From Hoeflea sp. 108 (GTDB lineage: Bacteria; Pseudomonadota; Alphaproteobacteria; Rhizobiales; Rhizobiaceae), in NCBI RefSeq assembly GCF_000372965.1, contig NZ_KB890027.1, forward strand, positions 37,793 to 101,792: a stretch of DNA of 64,000 nucleotides, given 5' to 3'. The notes beneath the pieces are model-generated. The model made no database searches. It saw nothing but the letters and a program-made list of their open reading frames with translations, and was not told the origin of the DNA. Made by a program: the position numbers and the translations under genes. Below are positions 1-8,424 of this stretch, one piece after another; position 1 is the stretch's first letter; each line of letters begins with the position of its first letter.

Positions 1-459
1 TCGGTCGCTGGCGGCTGGCAGCATCGGACCAAAAAGGTTTTTGGCGACGCCATCCAGGCCGCCGTCGGCCAGCAAGGCCGCGAGGGCGAAAAAGAGCTGA
101 CTCAATCGGAAGCGCTGGTGCTGATGGGCATTGCCTACTTCCAGCCGATCACCCGCGGCGAGCTATCGTCGTTCTTTGGCAAGGAGGTATCGCGCGATCT
201 GATCGGGGTTCTGCGCTCGCAGGATCTTATCGCGTCGGGACCGCGCTCGCCGCAGCCTGGTGCGCCCTATACTTATGTGACCACCAAGGCGTTCCTCTCC
301 CACTTCGGCTTCGACACGCTACGCGACCTGCCGGATTTCGAGGCACTCGAGGATGCCGGGCTGCTGTCGAAAGAGAGGCTGTTGGCCGGCGACATTCCGG
401 CCGGGCTGGCTGGCGGGGAGGGCGACCATGAAGACAATGGAGTAAAAGTCGACGGCTGA
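1..459 (+). CDS. scpB: SMC-Scp complex subunit ScpB, 5' end outside window
   Basis: The reading frame is open from base 1, so the N-terminus lies outside the window. The visible 152 residues are the second winged-helix half of ScpB: a GGWQHRT stretch, then a helix-turn-helix segment (LMGIAYFQPITRGELSSFFG) and the family's C-terminal 'TTKAFLSHFGFDTLRDLP' block. ScpB bridges the kleisin ScpA and SMC in chromosome condensation and segregation. This divergent form beside plasmid-type genes suggests an accessory copy carried by a replicon or island rather than the housekeeping gene; that is inference. No ScpA is visible. Confidence 0.85.
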   Translation, partial: SVAGGWQHRTKKVFGDAIQAAVGQQGREGEKELTQSEALVLMGIAYFQPITRGELSSFFGKEVSRDLIGVLRSQDLIASGPRSPQPGAPYTYVTTKAFLSHFGFDTLRDLPDFEALEDAGLLSKERLLAGDIPAGLAGGEGDHEDNGVKVDG

Positions 460-551
460 AGAATCGTGCGAACATCGACAAGGGAAAAAACACGATTGCG
501 CGATACAAATCGCGGTTGAAAAGTTAACGTCGCATGCGCGTTGCCGTGTGA

Positions 552-1539
552 ATGGAGACCCGAGAAGAGCTTATGACTACTGCCCGCCATATCGTGACGC
601 TGCTTAAGAGCCACATTGCCGGCGATGAGGATCGTTTCCTCGCCACCGCGATGCAGCTTGCTGCGCATGAGGCGCGTCAGGGCCATGGCAAGCTTGCTCA
701 GGACCTCAAGAACCTGATCGATGCGGCCAAGAGCAGGGACACCGGGATTGCGAAAAGCGCCCGCCCGGTTCCCCTTGTTCAGCCGAAGGGCGAACTCGCA
801 GGGCTCCTGCATGCGCGCTATCCTGACCTGCGGCTGACCGACATGATTCTGCCGGATAGCCTGCGCGCTCGCCTGCAGCGCGTGCTGGGCGAGCAGCGCC
901 AACAAGCCAGCTTGCGCGAGCAAACTTCTTCTGGTCGGTCCGCCCGGATCCGGCAAGACCATGACCGCCTCGGCATTGGCCGGCGAGCTTCATCTGCCCC
1001 TCTTCACGATTGTCCTCGATGGATTGATCACCAAGTTCATGGGTGAGACGGCGGGCAAGCTGCGGCTTGTATTTGACGCAATGCAGTCGACCCGCGGCGT
1101 CTACTTCTTTGACGAGTTCGATGCCATTGGAGCGCGTCGCGGGGAACGTCAGGATGTAGGCGAGATCCGGCGCGTGCTCAACTCGTTCTTGCAATTTCTC
1201 GAGCAAGACGACAGCCAAAGCCTGATCATCGCGGCAACGAACCATCCCGAGCTGCTCGACAGGGCCTTGTTCCGCCGTTTCGACGACGTCATAGAATACG
1301 CCGTCCCCGATCAGCCACTCATCGAGGCGCTGCTTCGGGCTCGACTTGATCGCTTCGACACCAGGGGGCTTGCCTGGAACAAGGCGATTTCTCAGGCCGA
1401 GAGATTGTCGCAGGCGGAGATTATCCGCGCGGCGGACGACGCAGCAAAAACCATCATATTGCGGGGCGGGAAGCGGATCACATCGGAGGCGCTGTTAGAC
1501 GCGCTGACGGAACGCCGGCAGGCCTCGCTGTCTGATTAG
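552..1539 (+). pseudogene. ietA: Frameshifted AAA+ ATPase, IetA-like
   Basis: The N-terminal part reads in one frame from ATG 552 (alternative ATG 573) to about base 920; the ATPase core continues in another frame. The core has Walker A GPPGSGKT at bases 937-960, Walker B VYFFDEFDAIG near 1100-1130, a sensor-1-like AATNHPE and an arginine-finger-like LFRRFDD. The frames join at GCGAGCA around 916-922, where about 14 bases appear to be missing relative to the expected linker. With the protease gene 18 bases downstream it forms the AAA ATPase/subtilisin pair known as IetAS, first described as a plasmid incompatibility/stability locus in Agrobacterium and later listed as anti-phage. As it stands no full-length ATPase can be made without frameshifting. 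Confidence 0.75.
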
Positions 1540-1556
1540 CGACAGCACAGGTTATA

Positions 1557-2306
1557 ATGGCAGACGACTTTCCGCGCGACCGTCCCCACATCCACCTCCT
1601 TAATAACGGCATCCGTGAAGCGTATCGGCGGCCAAACCAGCGCATCGAGCCATCGCCGCTGCCGGCGCGCGATCGCGCAGCGCACGCCGCCGCCTTGATG
1701 CAATCGATCGAACAGGCCGTCGAAAGTGCGCGGCAGCAGATTGCGGCGCGAAACGCACAGCTGTCGGTGGGCACCCCCGGCTTCTACCTCGAGATCGATC
1801 TGCCAGCATCGGAGCGAGTGGGTCTCGATCAATTGGCCGATCGTCGGCAGCACATGGAACTCGTCGCCGTGCAAGAGCCGGCTCAGCCCGGCGCTCCAAT
1901 CACAGCGTCGGTGTTCGTGCCGCAACGTGCGGAAGCCTACTATCTGAGGAAGGTCGAGGCGTATCGCGACGTCGACACTGATCGGGGCAGGCCGAGGAAC
2001 GAACCGCTTATCTCGCGTATAGAAACCGTGCGCCTTGCGACTGCAAGGTCTTTGTTCACCGACGCCGCCGACCTCTTTCCTCAAGTCGCCGATGAACGGG
2101 TGTGGTGGGAGGTTTGGCTGCGCGAGGGTAGCCGCGAGAACTTCGAGCGCATTGCCCAGGCCCTGAACATCACGATACGCGCGCATGCGGTGAGGTTCCC
2201 GGAGCGGGTGGTCACCCGCCAGAGCCAGGGCGACTTCCGGCATGAACTTCTTCGAATGGCATGCTCCGGTGCCGCTGGCCCACGGGCGTCTTCACCCGCG
2301 CCCTGA
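1557..2306 (+). pseudogene. ietS: IetS-like S8 protease, N-terminal fragment only
   Basis: The frame starts at ATG 1557 (MADDFPRDRPHIHLLNNG) just after the ATPase stop. The residues resemble the N-terminal domain of the S8 family proteases that partner AAA ATPases. There is no subtilisin catalytic triad: no D-[TS]-G, H-G-T or G-T-S-x-[AS] block. Family-like sequence stops after VRFPERVVT near base 2215; the remaining codons to the stop at 2306 are chance reading into another gene fragment. It is therefore a truncated, presumably inactive partner of the broken ATPase. Identification as IetS rests mostly on gene order. Confidence 0.65.
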
Positions 2307-2701
2307 AGTTCCTGACCAACATCCAGCAGGGCAAGCCGGCACGGCGCCTGAACTGGACCATGACGATCAATCCGCGGCTCGATACCAGTCCGGAAAACTT
2401 CCACAAATGGGGCGGCGACCGGCTGACGGTGACGCCCGAGAATGTCGGCGAGAAGGTGCATCTGCGCGTCGAGTTGCAGAGCTTCTGGCGGCTGCCGCGC
2501 TCCAATGCGCTGGTCTTCCCGATCCGCTGCTACCTGCTCAAGATGGACGAGTTGGTGACGGTGCCGAAATGGGCCCGCCGCTTCCATCGCGTGCTGCGCG
2601 ACCTGCCGGTGGAGCTCGACGAATACAAGGGCCTGACCCGCTATATGACGGCGCACCGACCTCCCCCGGCTTCAGCCCGGACTGAAAAAGCAAAACCGTG
2701 A
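2261..2701 (+). pseudogene. C-terminal fragment of DUF3445 heme-dependent oxidative N-demethylase
   Basis: From about residue 10 the frame matches the C-terminal half of DUF3445 (HODM alpha-subunit-like) proteins: an RLNWTMTINPRL block, then VHLRVELQSFWRLPRSNALVFPIRCYL split across the conserved core, and the terminal LDEYKGLTRYM. Full proteins are about 300 residues; here only about 140 remain, with the start replaced by the ietS remnant. The family oxidatively removes N-methyl groups, so this is a relic of methylamine-type metabolism abutting the creatinine island. It is not expected to function. Confidence 0.6.
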
Positions 2702-2828
2702 CGCTCCCGGCATGAGCCGGGACCGCTTCAGCCAGGTCGCCATGCGGGTGCGCGGCGATTGCGTAGCTTCCCGGACTACCGGGCTCATCGACGAAGCGCG
2801 CGGTTTGCCCGCGCCGCATAAAGATCCG

Positions 2829-2863
2829 TTATTCGAACATTAGGTGAATAAATTTTCGTAATG
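2829..2863 (+). promoter_or_regulatory. Candidate LysR operator/promoter of creatinase
   Basis: TTATTC (2829-2834) and GAATAA (2846-2851) form a perfect inverted repeat with an 11-base spacer, the size typical of LysR boxes. The right half runs into GAATAAATTTTCGTAATG (2846-2863), which matches 15 of 18 bases of a stretch at 6245-6262 before the ABC transporter. The AT-rich block sits 59-93 bases before the creatinase start in otherwise GC-rich DNA. Binding by the LysR protein encoded at 5306 is inference. Confidence 0.45.
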
Positions 2864-2921
2864 TCGTCGCCGGAGGTAGTCTGTGCTGCATCAGATCTCG
2901 TTCTCAAGGAGGAGCAGCCCG

Positions 2922-4136
2922 ATGACCGACGACATGTTGCACGTGATGAAGTGGCACAATGGCGAGAAGGACTTTTCGCCGTTCTCCGATGCCGAAATGG
3001 CCCGCCGCCAGAACGACGTACGCGGCTGGATGGCGAAGAACAACGTCGATGCAGCGCTCTTCACCTCCTACCACTGCATCAACTATTATTCCGGATGGCT
3101 TTACTGCTACTTCGGCCGTAAGTACGGCATGGTCATTGACCACTACAACGCCACGACCATTTCGGCCGGCATCGATGGCGGCCAGCCATGGCGCCGCAGC
3201 TTCGGCGACAACATCACCTACACCGACTGGCGCCGTGACAATTTCTACAGCGCCGTCCGTCAGCTGACCCCGGGCGCCAAGCGCGTCGGCATCGAATTCG
3301 ATCACGTTTCGCTCGACTTCCGCCGCCAGCTCGAAGAGGCGCTGCCGGGCGTCGAGTTCGTCGACATCGCGCAGCCGTCGATGTGGATGCGCTCGATCAA
3401 GTCGCTGGAAGAGCAGAAGCTGATCCGCGAGGGCGCTCGCGTCTGCGACGTCGGCGGCGCGGCCTGTGCAGCGGCAATCAAGGCGGGGGTTCCCGAGCAT
3501 GAGGTGGCGATCGCCACCACCAATGCGATGGTTCGCGAAATCGCCAACTCGTTCCCGTTTGTCGAACTGATGGACACCTGGACCTGGTTCCAGTCGGGCA
3601 TCAACACCGACGGCGCCCACAACCCGGTGACCAACCGCAAGGTTCAGTCCGGCGATATCCTGTCGCTCAACACCTTCCCGATGATCTTCGGCTATTACAC
3701 CGCGCTTGAGCGGACGTTGTTCTGCGACCATGTCGACAATGCAAGTCTCGACATCTGGGAGAAGAACGTCGCGGTTCACCGTCGCGGCCTCGAACTGATC
3801 AAGCCGGGCGCGCGCTGCAAGGACATCGCCATCGAGCTCAACGAAATGTACCGCGAATGGGACCTGCTCAAGTACCGTTCGTTCGGCTACGGCCACTCGT
3901 TCGGCGTGCTCTGCCATTATTATGGCCGCGAGGCCGGCGTGGAACTGCGCGAGGACATCGAGACGGTTCTGGAGCCTGGCATGGTCGTGTCGATGGAGCC
4001 GATGGTCATGCTTCCCGAGGGCATGCCGGGTGCCGGCGGCTACCGCGAGCACGACATCCTGATCGTCAACGAAGACGGCGCCGAAAATATCACCGGCTTC
4101 CCCTTCGGTCCCGAGCACAACATCATCCGGAACTGA
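2922..4136 (+). CDS. Creatinase (creatine amidinohydrolase, EC 3.5.3.3)
   Basis: Hydrolyses creatine to sarcosine and urea in the cytoplasm. It is a 404-residue pita-bread (M24-fold) enzyme, matching the 403 residues of Pseudomonas putida creatinase, with long identical blocks such as LMDTWTWFQSGINTDGAHNP and EPGMVVSMEPM. The catalytic histidine of the family (His232 in P. putida) is His233 here, in NTDGAH. ATG 2922 is preferred over an in-frame ATG at 2883 because AAGGAGG lies at 2906-2912. A terminator follows, and creatininase is convergent downstream. Urea would need a urease or urea carboxylase, which is not in this window. Confidence 0.96.
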   Translation: MTDDMLHVMKWHNGEKDFSPFSDAEMARRQNDVRGWMAKNNVDAALFTSYHCINYYSGWLYCYFGRKYGMVIDHYNATTISAGIDGGQPWRRSFGDNITYTDWRRDNFYSAVRQLTPGAKRVGIEFDHVSLDFRRQLEEALPGVEFVDIAQPSMWMRSIKSLEEQKLIREGARVCDVGGAACAAAIKAGVPEHEVAIATTNAMVREIANSFPFVELMDTWTWFQSGINTDGAHNPVTNRKVQSGDILSLNTFPMIFGYYTALERTLFCDHVDNASLDIWEKNVAVHRRGLELIKPGARCKDIAIELNEMYREWDLLKYRSFGYGHSFGVLCHYYGREAGVELREDIETVLEPGMVVSMEPMVMLPEGMPGAGGYREHDILIVNEDGAENITGFPFGPEHNIIRN

Positions 4137-4377
4137 GGACGGTGTTCTACATCCCCCACGATTGCCCCCGGGAAGCGGTGGACCGGCATTGCCGGTCTGC
4201 CGCGACCGCCTTGCATCCGGCAGCGCTGCTGGCCAGGGATATCGCCCGCTGGGTGAAGCGTCTGGGCGCGGGCACGACTGCCGATGCCGGCGACAAGGCG
4301 CCGATATCCGACGCGCCTTGCGAGCGCCATCGGTTGACCCCGCCGCGCCGCCCTTTTTGATCTCGTGCCTGGCGACG

Positions 4378-4409
4378 AAAAAGCCGCGGTCGATGCCGCG
4401 GCTTTCTTG
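4378..4409. terminator. Bidirectional terminator between creatinase and creatininase
   Basis: AAAGCCGCGG (4380-4389) pairs with CCGCGGCTTT (4396-4405) around a 6-base loop, with A-rich sequence before and T-rich sequence after, so it can stop both convergent genes. The 242 bases between the creatinase stop and this hairpin show no convincing gene. Confidence 0.8.
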
Positions 4410-4427
4410 TGCCGGGAGGTGGAAAGT

Positions 4428-5207
4428 TCAGCGCGGGAATTCCTTCTCCAGCGCCTGAACGATGCCGTCGGCGCAGACCTGCAGGAGGAGTTCGCCTTTT
4501 TCCGCCGTCGCATCCTTGGGCGATGACAGCGTGCCGCTGGCGGGCGTCCATTCCGGTTTCGGCGGATAAACGTCGTAGGGCGGGAAGGTCGCCGGGGCAT
4601 GGTCAACCGCACGCTCAAGGCTGACCTGATGGGGGTAGAGCGCCAGCATCAGGGAGGTTTCGAAGACCCCGCCATGTTCCAGGTCCCAACCGGCGAAACC
4701 ATCGGGATAGAGCCGGCCGATCGTCGCCTTGTCGACGAAGTCCCAATAAGACAGGACGACGATCTTCATGTCCTCGATACCAGCCCATTTGAGTTCACGC
4801 AGCGCAAGGTCGATGCCCTCGATGATGAACCACGAGTTCTCGAAATGACCGTTGACCAGGCAGATGCGGCGAACGCCATGGCGCGCGAATTCCCTGATGA
4901 CATCGCGAAGCGCCGCCACCAGGGTTGCGCCGTCAAGGCTGGTGGTGCCCGGCAGGTGATTGCCGCCGCCGGACTTCTGATGCGACTTGTAGCCGTAGGT
5001 GAAAGGCGGCGCGACCAGCGCGTCGATGCGGCCGGCGACGCGCCGGGCGAACTCGACCGGCAAGAGCACGTCGACATTCATCGGCATGTGATGGCCGTGC
5101 TGCTCCATCGAGCCGATCGGCAACAGGATCGGAACAGACCCATCGCGAACACGGGCATCATAGTCCGGCCAGGAAAGCTCGGCGGCAAAGACTGATTGTT
5201 GAGGCAT
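4428..5207 (-). CDS. crnA: Creatininase (creatinine amidohydrolase, EC 3.5.2.10)
   Basis: Opens the creatinine ring to creatine. It has 259 residues, as in P. putida creatininase, and shares blocks such as EQHGHHMPMNVDVLLP, QKSGGGNHLPGTTSLDGATL and VLSYWDFV. The binuclear metal ligands are present at E35, H37, D46, H121 and E123, each one residue later than the P. putida E34, H36, D45, H120, E122 set. The start at 5207 has GGGAG six bases upstream; longer in-frame starts exist but have no ribosome site. It is divergent from the LysR gene, a common arrangement for a LysR target. Confidence 0.95.
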   Translation of the reverse strand: MPQQSVFAAELSWPDYDARVRDGSVPILLPIGSMEQHGHHMPMNVDVLLPVEFARRVAGRIDALVAPPFTYGYKSHQKSGGGNHLPGTTSLDGATLVAALRDVIREFARHGVRRICLVNGHFENSWFIIEGIDLALRELKWAGIEDMKIVVLSYWDFVDKATIGRLYPDGFAGWDLEHGGVFETSLMLALYPHQVSLERAVDHAPATFPPYDVYPPKPEWTPASGTLSSPKDATAEKGELLLQVCADGIVQALEKEFPR

Positions 5208-5305
5208 GGTCATCTCCCATTTTGGCTCATGGGGCAAAGATTTGAGCCCAACCTTGTGATATGAGAAATTTATAATCTTCATCCTCGCATGAGGAAACGA
5301 AATCC
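5208..5305. promoter_or_regulatory. Divergent promoter region creatininase/LysR
   Basis: GGCTCA (5224-5229) and TGAGCC (5243-5248) form an inverted repeat with a 13-base spacer inside the creatininase 5' leader. Further right, an AT-rich block (about 5260-5276), read on the minus strand, loosely resembles the GAATWAATTTTC motif seen before creatinase and the ABC transporter. A role in LysR binding is likely from position only. Confidence 0.4.
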
Positions 5306-6220
5306 ATGCGCAACATCGTAAACTTTCAGACCGACCTGCTCCGCACCTTCGTCTCGGTCATCGATCTCGGCGCCTACACCAAGGCCGGCGACATGCTGGG
5401 GCGCACCCAGCCGGCGATCTCGCTGCAGATGCGCCGGCTCGAGGAACTGGTCGGCGCACCGCTCATCAAGCAGACGGGCCGTTCGCTGACGCTCACCGGT
5501 GAAGGTGAGATGCTGCTGAGCTACGCGCGCGAAATCCTGCGTCTCAACGACGAGGCGGCGTCCTATTTCAATCGCGCCAAGATATCAGGCGTCCTGCGCG
5601 TCGGCCTGCCCAACGATTATGCCGTGGCGTTCCTGCAAGGGGTGATTACTGAATACACGCGTCAGCATGCTGAAATCTCGCTCGAGATCTATTGCGGCTG
5701 GAGCGCCGATATCCTCGATCGCCTGCGGGCGGACGAACTCGATCTTGCTATTGCGATGGTCAACACCGATCGCGCGCAATACCTGTCGCGGTCATGGATC
5801 GAGCGGCCGATCTGGACGGCGGGGAACGAGGTTACGTTCGATCCGGCGGCAGGCATTCCGCTCGCTGCTCATCCGGAGGGTTGCGCCTACCGCGCGCGGA
5901 TGATCCAGGCGCTCGATGCGGCGCAGATGCGCTGGCGCGTCGCTTATACCGGGCCGGGCATCTCAGGCCTGCAGAATGCCGTGATCAACGGTCTGGGCGT
6001 AAGCGCACTGACGCGCTACACATTGTTGCCGGGGATGCGTGTGCTCGGTGAGGACGACGGGTTTCCGCCGCTGGCCGAAATCCGGGTCGGCCTGTTTTAC
6101 AAGCATCCGCGCCTGTCGGACGCCGGCATCAGGCTGGTCAACCACATCATCGCCCGGCTGGATGAGGCGGGCGTCTCCGGCGACCCCGTGCGGCGCCATG
6201 CGGAACTCGATCGTCAATAA
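5306..6220 (+). CDS. LysR-family regulator of the creatinine genes
   Basis: A 304-residue LysR-type regulator. The N-terminal winged helix (FVSVIDLGAYTKAGDMLGRTQPAISLQMRRLEE spans residues about 15-47) is followed by an effector-binding domain from about residue 95. It is divergent from creatininase by 98 bases and precedes the ABC transporter, so creatine, creatinine or sarcosine is a plausible inducer; the ligand cannot be read from the sequence. Similar AT-rich motifs occur before creatinase and the transporter. Confidence 0.88.
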   Translation: MRNIVNFQTDLLRTFVSVIDLGAYTKAGDMLGRTQPAISLQMRRLEELVGAPLIKQTGRSLTLTGEGEMLLSYAREILRLNDEAASYFNRAKISGVLRVGLPNDYAVAFLQGVITEYTRQHAEISLEIYCGWSADILDRLRADELDLAIAMVNTDRAQYLSRSWIERPIWTAGNEVTFDPAAGIPLAAHPEGCAYRARMIQALDAAQMRWRVAYTGPGISGLQNAVINGLGVSALTRYTLLPGMRVLGEDDGFPPLAEIRVGLFYKHPRLSDAGIRLVNHIIARLDEAGVSGDPVRRHAELDRQ

Positions 6221-6235
6221 GCTGTGCAAATGGCC

Positions 6236-6262
6236 AAATTATAAGAATTAATTTTCCAAATG
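6236..6262 (+). promoter_or_regulatory. Candidate operator before ABC transporter
   Basis: AAATTA (6236-6241) and TAATTT (6249-6254) are inverted around 7 bases, and GAATTAATTTTCCAAATG (6245-6262) repeats the creatinase upstream motif with three mismatches. It lies about 50 bases before the transporter start and directly after the LysR gene, so the transporter may have its own regulated promoter. Confidence 0.4.
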
Positions 6263-6311
6263 CATTGGCGCTTCCTAACCTTGCGGCAACAACAACCAAA
6301 AGGGGAATGCG

Positions 6312-7448
6312 ATGACCATCAAGGACGCACTGTCGGGACCCCGTACCCGGCGCGAGATTCTGAAGGGTGCAAGCGTATTGGGCGGCGGAATCCTGGCGAT
6401 GCCGTATCTCAGCCGGCTTGCCTTCGCCGAGCCGGTCGAGCTTACCATGCTCGCCTGGTATGGCCATGCCGAGCCGGATGTCGTCGCTGAGTTCGAGGCA
6501 GAGAACAACGTCAAGTTCAAGCCGAAATACTACACCGGCGGTGACAACATGCTGGGCCTTATCGCCCAGTCGCCTGCCGGAACCTTCGACGTCATTTTGT
6601 CCGATGCCGAATACGTCCAGCAGCTCAACGCTGCCGGCTATATCGAGGAACTCGACCCCAAGGACTACACCTTCGACGACTATTTCCCGGAGTTTCAGAA
6701 TTTCGCGGGCCACTGGCAAGACGGCAAGCTGTACTCGGTCTTCACCCGTTTCGGTTTCCTCGGCGTGGCCTACAACACCGACGCGATCACCGAAAAGGAG
6801 GCTTCCAGCTACAACGTCTACTGGAACGAAAAGCTGAAAGGCAAGGTCGGCCATTTCGATTGGCACCTGCCCAATCTCGGTCAGATCAGTCTGCTCGACG
6901 GTAATGCGTCGCCCTACGACATCGACGCGGCTGCCTGGGGCAAGCTGCGGGAGAAGATGACGACATTGCGCCCGCAGATCGGTGGCTTCTTCGATTATGG
7001 CGGCACCTTCTCGTCGCTGCAAAACGGCCAGATGCTGGCGATGGCCGGCATTGGCGACTGGATCACCGGGACGCTGGAAAAGAACGGCGCCAAGGTGCGC
7101 AGCATCATTCCCGAAGAGGGCGGCCTGCAATGGACCGAGTCCTTCTCGATCGGCAAGGGCTCGACCAAGTCCGACCTCGCCAAGAAGTGGATCCAGTACA
7201 TCACCTCGGCCAAGGGTCAGGTGAAGTCGGCCAATATGGCCGCCTATCCGGCGCTCATTCCCAACCAGAAGGGTTGGGAACTGCTTGCCAAGGAAACCCC
7301 TGAAGAAGCCAAGCGCCAGGGCATGTTGCTGACCGAAAGCAACGTCATGGACATGATCCGGGCCGGGCGCATCAAATATCGGCAGTTGCCGGTGCAGCAG
7401 AGCCTTGAGGACTGGAACGACTTCTGGTCCGAATACAAGGGCTCGTAA
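6312..7448 (+). CDS. ABC transporter substrate-binding protein, spermidine/putrescine (PotD) type
   Basis: A 378-residue periplasmic binding protein. The N-terminus has a Tat-like signal (TRREILKG, then a hydrophobic stretch and cleavage near LAFA). The mature protein has the PotD/PotF layout, for example a YTGGDNMLGLIAQSPAGTFD block and NTDAITEKE. The ATG follows AAAGGGGAATGCG. It is the first gene of a four-gene ABC set. The PotD family takes small cationic amines, so creatinine, creatine or sarcosine fits the neighbourhood, but the ligand is inferred. Confidence 0.88.
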   Translation: MTIKDALSGPRTRREILKGASVLGGGILAMPYLSRLAFAEPVELTMLAWYGHAEPDVVAEFEAENNVKFKPKYYTGGDNMLGLIAQSPAGTFDVILSDAEYVQQLNAAGYIEELDPKDYTFDDYFPEFQNFAGHWQDGKLYSVFTRFGFLGVAYNTDAITEKEASSYNVYWNEKLKGKVGHFDWHLPNLGQISLLDGNASPYDIDAAAWGKLREKMTTLRPQIGGFFDYGGTFSSLQNGQMLAMAGIGDWITGTLEKNGAKVRSIIPEEGGLQWTESFSIGKGSTKSDLAKKWIQYITSAKGQVKSANMAAYPALIPNQKGWELLAKETPEEAKRQGMLLTESNVMDMIRAGRIKYRQLPVQQSLEDWNDFWSEYKGS

Positions 7449-7491
7449 GGTCGGCGGACCTCGCGTTCGGACTTTCTGCTAATATTCGTGC

Positions 7492-7511
7492 GGCGGGCCA
7501 GTGCGCCCGCC
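7492..7511 (+). other. Intercistronic hairpin after binding-protein gene
   Basis: GGCGGGC (7492-7498) pairs with GCCCGCC (7505-7511) in the 130-base gap between the binding-protein gene and the first permease. Hairpins at this place in ABC operons commonly protect the binding-protein message and reduce downstream expression. That role is inference here. Confidence 0.35.
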
Positions 7512-7578
7512 CATTCATTCCGGCAATTCTGCACGGCGGTTGGCAGTGCAGTCGTGTCTTCAGGTTGGAAGCGCCGCA

Positions 7579-8424
7579 ATGCGGAAATCGATCACTCTCT
7601 ATGGATTGACCTTCTCCCTGCCGATGCTGATCTGGCAGGCGATGTTCTTCCTCGCGCCGCTGCTGTTTTTGATCGCGCTGAGTTTCTGGACGGTCAAGAA
7701 TTTCCGCATGGAGCCGAACTTCGACACCGTCAACTGGGTCAGGATGCTCGGCCGCGGCGTCTTTTGGGATGCCTACCTGCGCACCTTCGCGCTTGCCACC
7801 GCCGCCGCCGTCATCACCAGCGCGCTGGCTTTCCCTTGCGCCTACGCCATCGCCTTCAAGCTCACCGAAACAGCACGGCGCTGGGCGGTGTTCCTGATGG
7901 TAATCCCGTTCTTCACCAGCTACCTGGTACGTGTCTATTCCTGGCAGATATTCCTGTCCGACAACGGCATCATCAACGCGTTGCTGGCCAAGGTGGGGCT
8001 CGGGCCGTTCGGCATGCTCAACTCGACCTTCGGCATGATGGTCGGTTTTCTGACATTGAGCTTTCCGCTGGTCGTGCTGTTGCAGCTGTTCAGCCTGATC
8101 TTCGTCGACAAGACGCTGATCGAGGCGGCGCACAATCTGCGCTGCGGCCGGCTGCGCACGGTATTCGAGGTGATCGTGCCCGCGGCCAAGGTCGGCCTGG
8201 TGATCGCGGCGCTGTTCTGCTTCATCCTGACCTTCGGCGACTTCGTCAGCCCGCTCTACCTTGGCGGCGGCGACCCGCCGACCCTTTCCATCCTGATCAC
8301 CGACACCACCAAGTCTGGGCAGCAATGGCCGCGTGCGGCGGTGATCGCGCTGACCATGATCGGGACGCTGCTCGCGGTCGCCTTCGCTGCGGTGAGCTAT
8401 GCCTACAAGGAGCGCGGACGATGA
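7579..8424 (+). CDS. ABC transporter permease (PotB/PotH type)
   Basis: A 281-residue inner-membrane permease with an N-terminal membrane helix (LIWQAMFFLAPLLFLIALSF), several further hydrophobic segments and the cytoplasmic EAA loop (LIEAAHNLRCGRLRTVFEV). ATG 7579 is chosen because the earlier in-frame region (from 7501) lacks hydrophobic or family-like sequence; the ribosome site is weak. Its stop overlaps the next start as ATGA. Confidence 0.9.
   Translation: MRKSITLYGLTFSLPMLIWQAMFFLAPLLFLIALSFWTVKNFRMEPNFDTVNWVRMLGRGVFWDAYLRTFALATAAAVITSALAFPCAYAIAFKLTETARRWAVFLMVIPFFTSYLVRVYSWQIFLSDNGIINALLAKVGLGPFGMLNSTFGMMVGFLTLSFPLVVLLQLFSLIFVDKTLIEAAHNLRCGRLRTVFEVIVPAAKVGLVIAALFCFILTFGDFVSPLYLGGGDPPTLSILITDTTKSGQQWPRAAVIALTMIGTLLAVAFAAVSYAYKERGR

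Noticed and set aside
2904..4118. 404-codon open frame opposite creatinase
   Set aside because: Mirror of a well-identified enzyme; no motifs.
7488..8420. Fusion of the second permease with an upstream domain
   Set aside because: The upstream frame is a shadow of the first permease; ATGA overlap at 8421 gives the true start.
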